Source of the DNA: Ariolimax columbianus
Taxonomy: Eukaryota > Mollusca > Gastropoda > Stylommatophora > Arionidae
Assembly: GCA_036924085.1 (NCBI GenBank)
Contig: JAVGWX010000003.1
Coordinates: 129,949,023 to 130,013,022, forward strand
Direction: 5' to 3'
Length of the DNA stretch: 64,000 nucleotides
Below the pieces are notes generated by a model. That model saw only the letters and a list, made by a program, of their open reading frames with translations. It was not told where the DNA came from and did no database searches. Made by a program: the position numbers and the translations under genes. Shown one piece after another: positions 21,031 through 34,031 of this stretch. How positions within the stretch are numbered: the first letter of the stretch is position 1; the number at the start of each line of letters is the position of its first letter.

Positions 21031-23010
21031 CATAAAAGATTTAAATGTGATATTAAATATCAGACACTGCCGTAAAAGATAACGGTTTAAGAGAATTCAT
21101 TGTATGAGCTTTCAGTTCTTGTGAGTTTGTGTGAACTATTCTTCTCTTCTTTGCCTTGCATATCACAATTGTAAGTCAGGTACTCTTTTACAGCTGGGTC
21201 GGATGGAGCGTTAGCGATTGGGATGACGTGAGAGAAAATACTATAACCACTTTATTACACAGATGCTCATAAAACAATATATAGAATATGATAAATATGT
21301 ATTCTGACAAATATCAGTTTCGTGATATACTAGGACTTCATCACGGGTGCTAACATTTAACACACACACAAGCAGCAGGTGCTATGGACCCCCGGTATGC
21401 AAATACAGCTGATCTGAGTTTCCTCTTCTCGGAAATTGTTCCATTCTCCGTGGGAGCCTCGAGTTGGCCACATAGATCAACCACTTTCCCAGTTCAGGAA
21501 CATTAAGACTAAATAATCTGATAGCTGTGAAGGTACACACAGATCTGCGAGGGAATGTGTGGTATTTCCTGTCTAGGGTTCCTGGTGTGTAGACTTATCA
21601 GCTTGTGGTGGATATCTTGGAATTTGGCAGAACGTAGCAGCTAAAGTAATCTCCGTAGTTTAGTTGTTTCGCGGGCACGTCAAATTATGATGTTTAATTA
21701 ATGATTTGATTATCTTTGTAGAAAACGTATTATTTCTTTAAAATTGTATTTCACATTTTGTCATCGGATTTTGAAGGAGGGTATACCGGCTGATTGTACC
21801 ATAGATTGTCGGAATGCTGTTACTAAACAGGATCCCTATGTATTGTCTTTTAAGTATCTTCTTAAATTACGGATTTTTGGTTTTTGAAAATGTTGGTTTG
21901 TACGGGTATTCTGATGATTTTATTATGGAGTAATTTCGTCTACTTAATGGATTTCATTTGTTTATTGGTTTGTCTGAGATTTGGTTTGTAAACAATTTGG
22001 TTGGTTTGTCTGTATTTTGACCGGGAATGTGTGACTAAGGGGGTATGATGTTTGTCCTTTGACCAAAAGTAAATGGATTCAAACCCGAATAAACTGGGTT
22101 TTTACTTTTCATCAGAGATCAAATATAGAACCCTATCCAGCATACTACTTGGCGAAAGCAAGGACACGCTGTCTTTATTCCCCTGTCTTGTAACCCTACC
22201 GCGAGACGTCAGTAATGCGTATAACGTCATAATGGTACATGTTCTTGTATTTGTGTTTGCATTTTTTTATTATTATGGCCTTTGTAATGATGGTTGGATA
22301 TATGGCTATTAACAGTTGTCCTGCATACATATAAGTTATGATTCTTCGATGACAGTATTGTACCGCTAATCATGGGCTCGGAATCGTGTTGAAGAGAGCA
22401 TTCACACCTCAATAAACTCTGTTGGCAACCTTGAACATATATAAATGTTAAAACTATGAGAATGAGACGCTAGACAGCGATTATTGGGCTATGCATGATT
22501 AAAATGATTCTACTAGTCAGCGTAGAAAGAGAAAACTTGCTTGAGAAATAAGGTTAAGAATATGCTGCACATGATGATGATGATGATGGATGAGTATCGT
22601 GTTTGCTCCCCATGAAGCGTAGGCCTCCACGACAACTCGCCCCTTTACAGAAAACCTTTACCCGTGTAGTTGCGTTTACGGTTTCAAAAGTATTATTTTT
22701 ACATGACTAGGACTAGGCGGCGTTTTACGACATACTTGAATGGTTACAGTGGTTTTATTTTATCAAACCAGGATAGTCTAGATAATAATCTACAGGAAAA
22801 CTATCGTTTCTAACAACATTATATAGTGCCAAGTCGACTAGCGTAAGCAATTATGTCTCTGCCCAACTGCAAACCTTTTGTGTTGTCTACTAATTCCGTT
22901 GTTGGCTCTGTTTGATGCCAGTATGTTAAACTACCCAGTATCTAGTATCTTGCCTGTATCTGTCTGGCTCCATCCTCTCTGCCCCTCTCTATTTCGCGGT
23001 GCGGAGGTGT

Positions 23011-23012
<2 letters not shown>
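21031..23012. other. No recognisable feature over about 2 kb
   Basis: AT-rich DNA with short frames such as 22073-22312 that show no family signature. A ttggtttgtctg-type phrase repeats loosely near 21900-22020 but is too short and diverged to call a minisatellite. Confidence 0.5.

Positions 23013-23075
<63 letters not shown>
23013..23075. repeat. (TA)n microsatellite
   Basis: About 31 TA dinucleotides without interruption. Confidence 0.98.
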
Positions 23076-23081
<6 letters not shown>

Positions 23082-23338
23082 AACACATAGGCACGCAAGC
23101 ACACATGTGTTCGTCTCACTATAACCCTTTAGACAACATTCACGATCCCACAGAAATGTGGACATACGCCAGTCTAAACAGCCAATTTAGTACAAGTATA
23201 GAGATAACAACGTCATATAACACGGATGGAGAAAAGCATTAAAATAAAAACAACTAAACAAAAGAGATTACAAGACAAGATGTTGAAAACAAGAAGATGG
23301 AAATAAAAAGTGGAGAAGGACACGATTGTGCAAAGAAT

Positions 23339-23379
<41 letters not shown>
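23339..23379. repeat. (GA)n microsatellite
   Basis: About 20 GA dinucleotides with one interruption. Confidence 0.96.
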
Positions 23380-23382
<3 letters not shown>

Positions 23383-24029
23383 ATTATAAAGAAGATGACG
23401 AAATGATGTAAACTAGGAAAGTTAATAGAGGCACACGTTTATGTCATCTCGCCTGGAAAAATAAGGGAAAACAAACGTTAGGTCTGCTTACACAAATCTC
23501 GGAGTCGTTATGTTAACATTCGCCCAGGGAGACGGTAACATTCCCAAAAGGAAGCGTTAGCATTCTTTAAATGAAAGTTGCTGCGCTAGAGGTAGACAGT
23601 CGTACATCAGGTAAGAACGATGAGGGGCTAGGTACAGAACCTGGAAGCTGCAGGTGAAATAACGAGGCAGGGAGGAAATGTTTTGTTAGGGTATGCAGGA
23701 TCTTGACATGAACTAAAATCGGAACATCAAAAAAAGAGTTACAGTTTTGCACCGGAAGCGAAAAAATACAATCTGAGGTTCAAGAGCATATATTATTTGA
23801 ATCGTCGATGAGATGTCAATTATAACCATAATTGTTAGTGAATTAGTGATGTTGTTATACTTTTGCAAATAATCGAATTATAATTTTATGTAAATATGAT
23901 AGTGTTAAGAAACTATGCAGAGCAGCGGAGTTGGAAGGAATCTGATCGTCAGAATGACTTCGTATTTTCAGCGAATGGTTCGGTTCCTTACCTTTTTGGC
24001 ACCAAAGCTGTTGGGCTCGACTTGTATAT
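23380..24029. other. No recognisable feature
   Basis: No coding frame above 61 codons and no motif recognised. Confidence 0.55.
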
Positions 24030-24690
24030 TGACTCTGATGTGACTTTCAAGTACTATGTATCATGACCCCAAACTACCATGTGTGTAGCTCCAGAATACC
24101 ATGGATCGTCACTCCAAAGAAACATGAGTTATTACTCCCAAATACTATGGGCTATGACTCTCAAGTACCATCAGTACCATGAATCCTGACTTTTAAATTC
24201 ATTTAGTCATGACTCCCAAGTACAATGGGTCATGATCCTTAAGAACCATGGATCATGACTTCCAACTACCATTGGTTATGACTACCAAGTACCATGTGTC
24301 CTGACTTCCAACTGCCATTGGTTATGACTACCAAGTACCATGGGTCATGACTTCCAACTGCTATAGGTTATGACTACCAAGTACCATGGGTCATGACTTC
24401 CAACTACCATTGGTTATGACTACCAAGTACCATGGGTCATGACTTCCAACTGCCATTGGTTATGACTACCAAGTACCATGGGTCATGACTTCCTTCTGCC
24501 ATTGGTTATGACTACCAAGTACCATGGGTCATGACTTCCAACTGCCATAGGTTATGACTACCAAGTACCATGGGTCATGGCTCAAAAGCACAATGGGTCA
24601 TGGCTTCCAAGTGCAATGGGTTATGACTCCTATGTACCATGTGTTATGACTCCAAAGTACCATACGTCATGACTCATAAGCACCATTTAT
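24030..24690. repeat. 23-bp minisatellite organised as a 46-bp dimer
   Basis: Two 23-bp halves, catgggtcatgacttccaac + tgc and cattggttatgactaccaag + tac, alternate about six times at 24290-24570. Outer units are single diverged 23-mers. All share the tatgac/catgac and ccaagtacca landmarks. Confidence 0.93.
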
Positions 24691-25103
24691 CTGTTGTCCG
24701 TTTTTGTTGTGAATCAGGTTATCACAACGCCCTCCGTGCTCCCTCATCCCCCCCCCCTTCCCCAATCCTCCCCTACGCAAACTTGGCGATAAAACCGTCA
24801 CGTTTGTTTAAGCTACCAGGTGCCGTCTTATACAAGCTTGAATCTAGTATTTTATTTTCTAATGGTTTATAACATACTATCCTACATTCAATTGCCAGTT
24901 GTAGCTGTTCAACGTGATACATTCTCAGCTGCTTCCCTAGTTTGTTTAATGCTTCTGTTCTTGACTATCCTTTCATCAGTGCTAATGTATCAGTAGATCA
25001 TTTACAGATATGACAACTAAACATCTTGCGTTTAGCTCTACAGCTTAAACTCCGTTTGTCTCAATCCTGTAACAAGATTACTGCATTTGGTTATTTGACA
25101 ATA

Positions 25104-25261
25104 ATGTTGCTTAATTAATGTAGAGTCGAATGTCACAGCAAACTACACCATGTTGATGAAGCATGATGATGATAAGACTTATATGTTGCTTAATTAATGT
25201 AGAGTCGAATGTCACAGCAAACTACACCATGTTGATGAAGCATGATGATGATAAGACTTAT
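25104..25261. repeat. 79-bp tandem duplication
   Basis: Two identical 79-bp copies start at 25104 and 25183 with atgttgcttaattaatgtag. No change is seen between them, so the duplication is recent (or an assembly artefact). Confidence 0.95.
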
Positions 25262-26944
25262 CTTGTTGCAACTATCACTCCTTACTGTATTATAGTACTG
25301 CGATTTTCATACGTTTATTGTAACTTTTCTTAACAAATTGTGGATGATGTGACATGTGGAATGGAATGAAGAATCCGTGAAGTGAAATGTTGAGATGGTG
25401 GAAGATGATAACGATAATTGGAGATAATTGTTTTCAGAAAATATCCAGTTGAAAGTTCAGTTCAGGCAAGATTACGAGTTTTGACTTTCATCATAAAAAC
25501 TACTCCATCCGTACTTTGGTTGTGGGAGAAATAACTAGATCGAAGCTGCAACAGTTCTGAAGGTTAACATTAAATTAAAAAACACATATAGATAATGGCG
25601 CAGTGACTTGGTATGCAATGTTTCGCACTTTCCAGGCACATCCTGCAACAGCAGCGAACTTAAACCGCTCATTTTACATCATGTTTTTATTGTGTGATTT
25701 GTTAGTTATTTTCGTTCGTTTTTTGTCCCTGACTAAGGTGTTATGGTCGTAACGCAGATAATGTTTTGTCTTTGTTCTTTTGTGGCCATTCATCCGTTAT
25801 CTATATGTGTTGTTATCGACTTAAAGGCCAGGGTAGTTACCAGATACCGCCACAGTTAGCCATCTTGCATTCAATCCATTTCTAAATAAGAGACGTTGAC
25901 CTTGTCTTGTTGGCTTTTGGGAAGAATTTGATAAAACTACAACGTGGTTTGTAACGATCCTATATGGGACAACCTATTCTGTTTTGTTTTGGTCCAATTG
26001 TTTCTTTCCTTTTCCGAACTACTAGCTTAGACATCGAACTGACTTTCTGGGAGTGACGATTTTTAATGGCATTTGCATGTCCAGTCCAACGCCCCTCTTT
26101 TCCTGGTAGAACCACCGCCATCTCCCGGCCATTAGCACTGTCAAGAACTGTTGGCAAGCCATGGTCAGTTAGTTTTATGGGAACTGATCTGTCTCTTCAA
26201 ATGGAGTACGTGCTTGCAATTCTGTGACTGATTTTGCTGTTTGCCACAGTGTTTACTGTGGCAGCCAGTTCCGAAAATACTTGATTGTTACGACATCATA
26301 ATCGCCTTTATGTAACAGTGTTTCAGGTGTCATGAACACTGTATATGAAAGGACATGTATCATGTATTTGGTATATGAGTAGTTACTTCCACAGTTTAGG
26401 CTGTCTGTATCGTAATAGAATATTTTAACTCAGGTAGGAATAGTTCAAACTACGATCATGCTCTCCGTGTAGTCACTGACAAGGTCGTGTTTCGATTAGT
26501 GACCCGAGCAGAGGACAGGAGAAAAATTACAGAAACTGGGGTAGAGGTATAGAGAGACACATAATTTGACGACATCATTGAAAGTGAATAGGTATCAGTG
26601 GGATTAACGTATCAGATTGACAAGTTTTATAGGCATAACAGTGATTTGAGTGGCTCACTGAGCAGCGGTGTAAGGACAGAAGTACCCCGTGATCAGCGAA
26701 CATGTTGTTTAGGGAGATGCCTAAGGGGCCATTAAAACCATAAGCAAGAGTGAACTCAGCAGAGCTGGCAGGAAGGTTAACCACTGTGAGTGCCATGGAC
26801 ATTGCACGATGTCCTAATGGAAGGGACAGTGATCCAACCCCAGCGAGACAAGAAAGACATTTTATTACTTCGAGTGACAGAGACAAAGTCAGAACGATAC
26901 TGTAGATTCCCCACGCTTTGCTCTTGAGTATGCTGAAAAGAACA
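25262..26944. other. No recognisable feature
   Basis: About 1.7 kb of AT-rich sequence. The longest frame, on the minus strand at 27024-26575, has no recognisable motif and overlaps a repeat at its start. Confidence 0.5.
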
Positions 26945-27140
26945 CCAAAATGAGTCAGTAAAAAAAAAAGAGGGAGAATCGGATAAGGCTTGTGCGAATT
27001 GTCGGTTGTGTATTTCGCAGTCATCGGCTCTTGATGGTCCGTCCAAAAAAAAAAAAATACATCTGTTTAATAGCAGAGAATTGGACAAGGTTTAATGATA
27101 ATTGTCGGTTGTGCATTTAATTGACATCAGTTCCGGGGAT
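26945..27140. repeat. About 103-bp diverged tandem pair
   Basis: The phrase aattgtcggttgtg with its flanks (gcatttaattgacatc versus gtatttcgcagtcatc) occurs at 26997 and 27100. An A-run lies between the copies. It resembles the ~87-bp units at 30345-30560. Confidence 0.5.
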
Positions 27141-27694
27141 CAACTTAATTAACAACAAACAAGAGGAACGTCTAAAGGAGCAGTCAGGCAGACTCGCTTG
27201 AGAACTGTTGATGAAAGGTTTTCAATGGAAACGTCTGAGCCCAAATTGGTTAGAGAGGTCGGTCAGAGCACCTTGATAGAAAGTGAGGTGTACCTTAAAA
27301 CTCCGCTAGGAGCACATCCACGAACATGGTAAGAAGCTTTCGATCCACAGCGCAGTTCCTACGACAGGTGCGAGTAGAACAACAGAGTTAAGCGTCATCA
27401 CCAACTGTCATATGTACTACACAACTTTGAGATTAGATAGATTCATTCTAAGTGAAATTTGTAGATAATATAAACAGCATAGGATAGACAACCGAATCGG
27501 GTTATAGATCCAGGGGTTCTAACCAGCGAATGCTGACACGACTTGAGTTAGAAAGATTTAGTTCTAGTTAGTTTTGATAACGATGTAAATGACTAGATTT
27601 GTAATAAATGCATTTTCTGGTGCTTTAATATTCACATAAATTTGAGTGTCTTCTATGTTAATGTTGTGTAAGAAAAATGAGTGGAAGAAGTCAG
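27141..27694. other. No recognisable feature
   Basis: Unique-looking sequence 5' of the CR1-like LINE. No motif seen. Confidence 0.5.
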
Positions 27695-29310
27695 ATAACA
27701 ACAATAGAATTCGGTTATCAAAAATAACCAAGCAGAACATATCTCAGAAAGTGAATAAAACAGCAAAAATAGACTTCTAAAAAAGAACTTGCTCAGAGGA
27801 TCAATACTGATAGTAAAAGCTTATTTTCTTATGTTAGAAATAAACAAAGAGCGAAAGACAAAGTAGGCTCTCTCACAGACAGTACAGAGACAATAATAAG
27901 TGAGAATAGGGAGGCAGCTAATCTACTCATTCAATCAGTACTTTGGCACAGTCTACACAAAGGACGACTGCTCCAAGATCCCAGAGCCTATAAATATCGT
28001 TCAAAGAAACATGGATACAGCAGAAAAAGATCAATCTATTACAGAGGAAATTGTGTTTTTTTAAATTAGAGGGGTTGAAACTGGAGAAATGTCCAGGTTA
28101 AGATGGTATTCCTCCAAAATTGCTGTTTTAAATTAGAGACCAACTAGCGAAACATTATCTATATTATGGGATTGTTCCACGGCATTTGAAAAATACACTT
28201 ATTCAAAAATGGCAAAAAATCAGATTCAGCAAATTATAGACAGGTAAGTTTAACGAGCATAGTCTGTAAATTGTTAGTCAATAATCAAAGACAACTTTGT
28301 AATGCATTTAGACAAATTAAATCTAATGAGAAATAGTCAGCGTGGGTTTACTAGAGGGAGATCATGCTTAACAAATATTTTAGAATTTAAGGAGGAGGTT
28401 ATTAAAATGATAGATAAAGGGGAGCCGGTGGATGTTATTTATCTAAATTTTGCAAAGGCCTTGGATAGAGTACCTCATCAAAGATTATTTCAAAAGTTAA
28501 AATCACATGAAATAAGTGGGGAAGTTGCCAAATGGATTGAAAATTGGTTAACGGGAAGAAGGCAGATGGTGGGCATAAATAAGGGGTACCCTGAGTGCTT
28601 TAAAGTAAATGTGCTACAGGGATCGGTTTTTGGGACCAATTTTGTTCTTGATATATATCAATGATTTGGACATTGATATGGGATCCATGATTGCAAAATT
28701 TGCTGATGATACAAAACTATGCAGTAGTTTCTCATCTAAAGCAGAAATGGATATATTGAGGTCGGATTTAGATCAAATTCGAGAATTTTCTATAAGCTGG
28801 CAAATGATGTTGAATGTAGATAAATATACAGTCATCTACATGGGTAGATCCAAAATGGAACAGAATTACAGAATCGGAGAGAACAATTCAGGTAAGGTGA
28901 GTGAGAAAGTTAAGGTAGCAGAGAAAAATGCTAATGCAATGTCAGGTATGATAAAAAGTAACATTTAACATTAATCACAGAAGCAAGGAAGTGACAGACA
29001 AACTATATAAAGCATTAGTTAGACCTAGATTGGAGTACTGTGTACAAGTGTTGAGTCCTTTTCATAGAGGGGATATAAAAATGCTGGAAAGAACATAAAA
29101 AAGAGCAACAAAGCTCATAGTGGGATTCAAGAATTACAGTTATGAGGAAAGACTCAGAAAAACCGGCCTACGATGTCTAGAAGAGAGACGAATTCGAAGT
29201 GACTCAATACAGGTTTAAAAGATGATCAGAGGAATGGATACATTAGACTATAACAAGACTCTGCAGAGTCTTCTAAACCAGTATAAAGACGTTAAGTTAA
29301 GTTAAATTAA
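27695..29310 (+). mobile_element. CR1-like LINE, 5'-truncated
   Basis: The plus strand gives, in order: KLAQRINTDSKSFFSYVRNK (about 27790), RPVSLTSIVCKL written RQVSLTS (about 28240), RT palm 28302-28968 with FADD at 28699-28710, then ALVRPRLEYCVQVLSPF and RATKLIVGFKNYSYEERL (28990-29160), ending near LDYNKTLQ. These are the consecutive blocks of CR1-type LINE proteins from before the palm to the thumb. The endonuclease is absent. Frameshifts occur at about 28630 and 28968. It is less decayed than its neighbours. Confidence 0.82.
28302..28968 (+). pseudogene. CR1-like reverse transcriptase, one frameshift
   Basis: Frame 28302-28664 reads QRGFTRGRSCLTNILEF, then DVIYLNFAKALDRVPHQRL (palm motif A; the usual D-F-S-K-A-F-D has N and L changes), WIENWLTGRRQMV and VLQGSV. 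A run of five T at about 28628 shifts the frame. The second frame (28609-28968) continues GPILFLIYINDLD, then AKFADDTKL with the catalytic pair intact, and SWQMMLNVDKYTVIYMG. The first catalytic aspartate (D in F-D) is N, so the enzyme is inactive even without the frameshift. Confidence 0.82.
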
Positions 29311-30344
29311 AAGAATAAGTAAGTCGCATAAGTAAGCACTGTCACATGATCGTATAAATTAGTGTCTTTGACCAGTTTGCGAAGGCAACCTGTCTCATGA
29401 TTATGTAAATTGTCTCTCGTGAACAGTACAGTAAAAGAAGTGTAGGCTATTTCATGATAGTGTAAATTGGTCCATGTGATTGATAACTCTATTAAACTTA
29501 TCATAACGACATATTACTTGATGAAAGAACCTGCTCCGGAGTTTACATCCCCTTACAAAGTAGGTGTGGCAGTTTCACATATGGGACAATGGAAGGTTGT
29601 GGGATTCAATGGCAGTAGTCCCAGCGAACGGGGTTTCGCATGATGCTCAACAGGGTGGAGGTTGAGAACACATGATCACATAAAGCTAACCTTAACTTAG
29701 GAATGTGGAAATAATTTTAGCTAGGCGTCAAGCAAGTGGATTGGGTAGGGAGGGGGGGGGGGAGGAATAAATCAGATAGTACTGAGGGCGGTTCAGAGGT
29801 TAGGGGCATGTCATTTTTACAAAGTCTGGTCTGGCTTTCCATTGCGTGAAAATATGTTCATGGTAATGTTCAAGGAAGTTATAATCCACAGCTTAGTGCA
29901 ATAGTTGTAAAGACGGTTATTTACAATAGTAGGGGGAAGTCATGATTCAGAATGATGGGCGAGTTAGCAGAACCGCTAATTTTGTTGTGTTCATGTGTCA
30001 CAGAAAAGTTGGTAGAGGTTAGAACTACCTATGACATATTGGCAAGATATTTGGTGGGGTTTAGATCCGCAAATGATGAAGTAGTGATTTATCGCATGGG
30101 AAATGAAAGGTGTAAATTTTATGGACAGTGGTAGTGCTAGATGAGAGATTGACGTATTCATCAGCGGGACAGGTCATCGGAGACACGACCTCCTCGATGG
30201 GTTGGCAATACGCGCAGCTCAGCCATGTTGGATTAATCTGAGCTGGCGCGGAGCATAGCATGCCCATAAACGCTGACGCACACGTCATTGGAAGTCCGAC
30301 AGTGAATTTAATTGGCATTGAACTATGTCTCCTTTTTAAAAAGA
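29311..30344. other. No recognisable feature
   Basis: Contains a G-run at 29751-29762. Frames at 30061-30318 (minus) and 29952-30134 (plus) overlap and have no motif. Confidence 0.5.
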
Positions 30345-30560
30345 TAGGAAACCGAATCAGTGCACAAGAACAAGAATTGGTAGAAAGACGATTATGGATA
30401 TTTTAGTCATTGTACTCTCTTCTGACAATTACAGTAGACCGAACCAGTAGCACAAGAGAAAAAGATTAAGGGAAAGGTGATTGTGGATTTCATAGGCATT
30501 GTTCTCGCCTGCTGAAACTGATAACAGGCTAACAAGATAGCACGAGAGAGACACCAGCGA
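30345..30560. repeat. About 87-bp diverged tandem repeat
   Basis: Phrases accgaatcagtgcacaaga (30351) and accgaaccagtagcacaaga (30438) begin two units that continue with g-attgtggat-ttt--aggcattgt. A third partial unit begins near 30520. Confidence 0.55.
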
Positions 30561-31287
30561 TCACGTCCCAAAAGTACTATGCGTATAGCGTAAAACCTCA
30601 CGGAGCACATTTAAATAATACAAGTGAGATATCATTAGTTCCACAGCGGACACTAGGTGGACGGTAGCTGCCAGTCCGTCAGAGATTAGTCACGCAAACA
30701 GAGATAAGGGTCACCAGACCCTAGACATTAATTGGTATTTAGTTGTCATTCCGGCTCGCGGCCTAATGGTTTCAATCCATACTACCGTCAAGGAAGGCAG
30801 CAGATTGAATCTCAGATAAGGCATGCATTGTTTTTTCTATTGCTGAAATACGCAAACATCACCAGCAAATGATTTAGCGACAGCAGTGGCGAAGCGGCCT
30901 GTAGTCCCTGTAGTCCTCAGCCTTTAAAACCACTCGACTACCCCAGCAATGTGAAAAATGTCGTATGACTATTATCGGGCGGGGGGGAGGGGGGGGGGGG
31001 TCGGTCTTAGTTGCTATTGTTAAAGAGAATAGGGAAAAATGACCTAGAAACTGATTGGGTTCATATCCGTAGATATCAACAAGTTAACTACTGACGTCCT
31101 CCGAAAAGAGAATTTAATCCACAATAGATCAATTGAAAATTGTGTTTTAAGTTAATGTAAATAAATAAAAAACCAATGTTTTTAAATTGAGAAATAATTT
31201 TTGTGTTTGAAATGTTTTTCATTTGGAAGAGGAATAAATTAAAGCAAGGGGAGAAGTTGATTTTTATTTTTTTATTTTTTTTATTTT
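30561..31287. other. No firm feature; weak tRNA-like phrases
   Basis: Minus-strand gtagtcgagtggtt near 30945 resembles a tRNA box A, and gattcaatctgc near 30815 resembles box B, but they are about 130 bp apart. A degraded, interrupted SINE is possible but not supported. G-runs lie at 30980-31000. Confidence 0.35.
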
Positions 31288-31640
31288 ATGTGTTTGCCTC
31301 ACTAGTTTCTACTGGCGGAGGCGCGCCTATTCCACCCCAGACCGTAGTCAATTTGGGCGATATTAAGACGCATAAACCAGTGCTTGGATGCGTGTGTGTA
31401 TCTGTTTGTACCTAACCTGGTGTTTCCGTGATGTTCCTCCCGTTGTTCCTCGCTTCTAATTATCCTTTCGTTATGTGTTTGCCTCACTAGTTTCTACTGG
31501 CGGAGGCGCGCCTATTCCGACCCAGACCGCAGTCAATTTGGGCGATATTAAGACGCATAAACCAGTGCTTGGATGCGTGTGTGTATCTGTTTGTACCTAG
31601 CCTGGTATTTCCGTGATGTTCCTCCCGTTGTTCCTCGCTT
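31288..31640 (-). mobile_element. Two tandem units of the element related to the 315-bp satellite
   Basis: Unit 1 spans 31288-31472, and unit 2 starts at 31473 (period 185 bp). Read on the minus strand, each ends with ggcgcgcctccgccagtaga and aaactagtgaggcaaacac, the same end as each 315-bp unit at 7641-10941. The outer copy is followed by an A-rich tail (T-rich at 31260-31287 on the plus strand). The other half of the 185-bp unit (cctggtgtttccgtgatgtt) is not in the satellite unit. It is an independent dispersed copy of the same 3'-end family. Confidence 0.85.
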
Positions 31641-31744
31641 TTGATGTTCCTAGTTGTCCGCCGTAGGTATTTGCATAAATATGCACAATAGTTTTCCTGC
31701 GACCATTTTTATTTTCTGTCATACTTGATTCGGATCTCTTTTTT

Positions 31745-31823
31745 TTGTTTCCTGATTTCTTTCTTTCTTTTTTTTTTTTTTTTTTCCCCTCTTCCCTTCT
31801 TTTTTTTTTTTTTTTTTTTTTTC
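31745..31823. repeat. T-rich low-complexity tract
   Basis: Poly-T with short C interruptions; the minus strand reads as a lysine-rich frame with no biological support. Confidence 0.9.
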
Positions 31824-33659
31824 CTTCTATTTTATAAAAAAAAATATAAAGCCCCCTCATACATTTTATACACAATTGTGAAGATATCAGTGTAGTGAGG
31901 TGTACAACGAGAATGAATGAGATGGAATGATTGGGAAATTTAACAAACAATATACTTGATACATAAGGATTAAGAGTACAATATAAATTAATTGAAAAGT
32001 GTCTTCCTTCTGTTGTGAGGCCCATCTGTGTTGACTTCCTTCTGTCTGGTCTTGGTGTATCAGGTTTTGCCTGCTCTCATATTTTTCCATCGCATTCATG
32101 TACTCCAACTTGTAAGCGATTCACTGATTTGTGTGTCACCTTGTAGATCCCTCATCTCACCTGTGCCCTCTAGCTCTCGCAGTCAATTATGTGTTGAATG
32201 TGTGGTGGGCTCAGGAACAGAAGAACAATAGAAAGGTAGATAATTGATTAAATAATTATAGATAAAAAAGGTTGATGTAGTAGTAGTATAATTATATTAA
32301 GTGTGGATATATAGTGGTGAGGATGCCCGCAGAAGGGATATACATATATAAACCTATAAATACATACATAAGTGTAAATTAAAATGTCCACATATATATA
32401 CTCATACGTACATATCTACACACCTACCTATCTACACACCTACATATGTGCACATCTACATGTGTGCACACTGTAGCGTTCGTGATTTGTCACACCCACT
32501 TGCTACATAACCGATGGGCTAATTGTAGTGTGAGTCCGTTACATCATCAGTCGACGCATCCTCCCACTGAATCCACAAGCATCGACCACCGATCACCACG
32601 TGCAAGGCACAGGCGACACAGAAACTGTGGCCAAGCTAGAGCAATCCACCGAGTCTATCGCCACATGGGCACCTGTGTGTTAATTTACCCACGGACAACA
32701 ATAGGTCAAATTTAGTAGAATGTAACCACACGAAGCACCACATTTTTAAGTCGCGAGGTATACCACTGTCATTTTCAGATCCAACTCCGCACGTGGAAAA
32801 TGGACCTCCTGCACCGCAGGAGAATAACCCCGTGTGCAGTCATCGCAGGAAAGACGAATCTTACGCATCGTCGGACTGCGCACCAAACAAAGTGCCAAGA
32901 CCTGCTATGTCTCCAACAGCCCACCAAGAACGCTTAGAGATGGTCGCACATGTCAGCAGGGCATTTCTGCTCGCTCCGGCACATGGCTAGAGGGTACACG
33001 TCTGTCCTACAGGGAGACCACTCTCTTCATGTATTGAGCAAAGAGATGAATGGTATTGCCTTCCGTAAATCAGAGCCAGGAGCTGCCAATAATGCTGCCA
33101 TAAAATGGGACATCCACCTCCGTGAGGCTTGTGCAAATTCATCAATTGCCCACAAAACTCACAACCCAGCATCAAGGTCTCTTTTGGGTCAACAACAAAC
33201 AAAAACAAACAAACAAAAAAAAACAAACTAAGTGACAGCTGTACACACAGTTATTTTGGTATGGAAGACTGTGTGGTCATAGAATTTCAGAAAGGGTGTG
33301 CCCTTAGCACGCTCCAGGATGTCTGATTGTGCAGCACGGTGACATTAAATGGTCCCGGTGGCCAGTGACTTATAGGTGAGATAAGAACTGGGTAGGTTAC
33401 GCGGCCATTGAATATTCTCAGGTGTTACTGATTTCTCAAGGTTTTTGACTGAAAACAGGACGTCATGCATTGATTTGATAATGAAGACAGGGTAGCACAG
33501 GTGAGGTGATCAAGGATTTCTGTGTGCCACCTAGTCCATTGGTCTTGCTGGATTGTATTTTCAATCGTTTAATTTCCTCGGTATCTCGGACTTTATCGGC
33601 AACAATATTTCTCCTTTCCTCGTTTAACGGTTTCGACTACCAAAGGAAGATGCTGAGCA
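31824..33659. other. No recognised gene; unclassified segment near 32.8-33.2 kb
   Basis: Overlapping short frames (32446-32715, 32793-32990, 32950-33231 plus; 33226-32987 minus). The segment 32760-33223 is GC-richer than its surroundings and ends in an A-rich caaac/aaaac tail (33192-33223), as a retroposed 3' end might. I do not recognise the family. Confidence 0.4.
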
Positions 33660-33965
33660 GCGCATGAACTGCAGTGGTCAGCGATCCATATCTGACTGCT
33701 AGCGTCAGGGCCAGCGAAACATAGCTGCCAAGACCCTTCTACACCTCCACGCGGTGATCCTGGATAACAGGCTGCAGCAGGGCAGACTGGCTAAGGAGAA
33801 GGGATCGAAGAGCGAATGCTAACCCGGTACTCAAAAAATGCTTGCTGAAGTCGGATGTGTTTGACCGAGAGGTGCAAATATCGCAGCCAAGCTGTAAACT
33901 ACGACACAACGCATTCCGTTCACTGGACTACATTCTGCTACTTAAGCCCTTTCAGGGTTTGGTAG
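33660..33965 (+). mobile_element. SINE-like repeat relic carrying the shared 3' core
   Basis: Contains ggctgcagcagggcagactggctaaggag (33769-33797, split landmarks) resembling 40832-40863, then tgctgaagtcggatg at 33843-33857, the core found in SINE-T1 (52077, 56494) and the 40.7-kb repeat. It is followed by a GAA microsatellite at 33976-34031. No intact tRNA head was recognised. Confidence 0.45.
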
Positions 33966-33975
33966 CGAACGAAGA

Positions 33976-34031
33976 CGAAAAAGAAGAAGAAGAAGAAGAA
34001 GAAGAAGAAGAAGAAGAAGAAGAAGAAGAAG
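33976..34031. repeat. (GAA)n microsatellite
   Basis: About 18 GAA triplets after gacgaaaaa. Similar GAA tails end LINE-C copies at 44755 and 50857. Confidence 0.96.

Noticed and set aside
26575..27024. 149-codon minus-strand ORF
   Set aside because: No motif and partly within a diverged tandem repeat. A chance frame is likelier.
30730..30960. A SINE on the minus strand with tRNA-like box A and box B phrases
   Set aside because: The two phrases are about 130 bp apart and no body or duplication matches SINE-T1 or SINE-T2.
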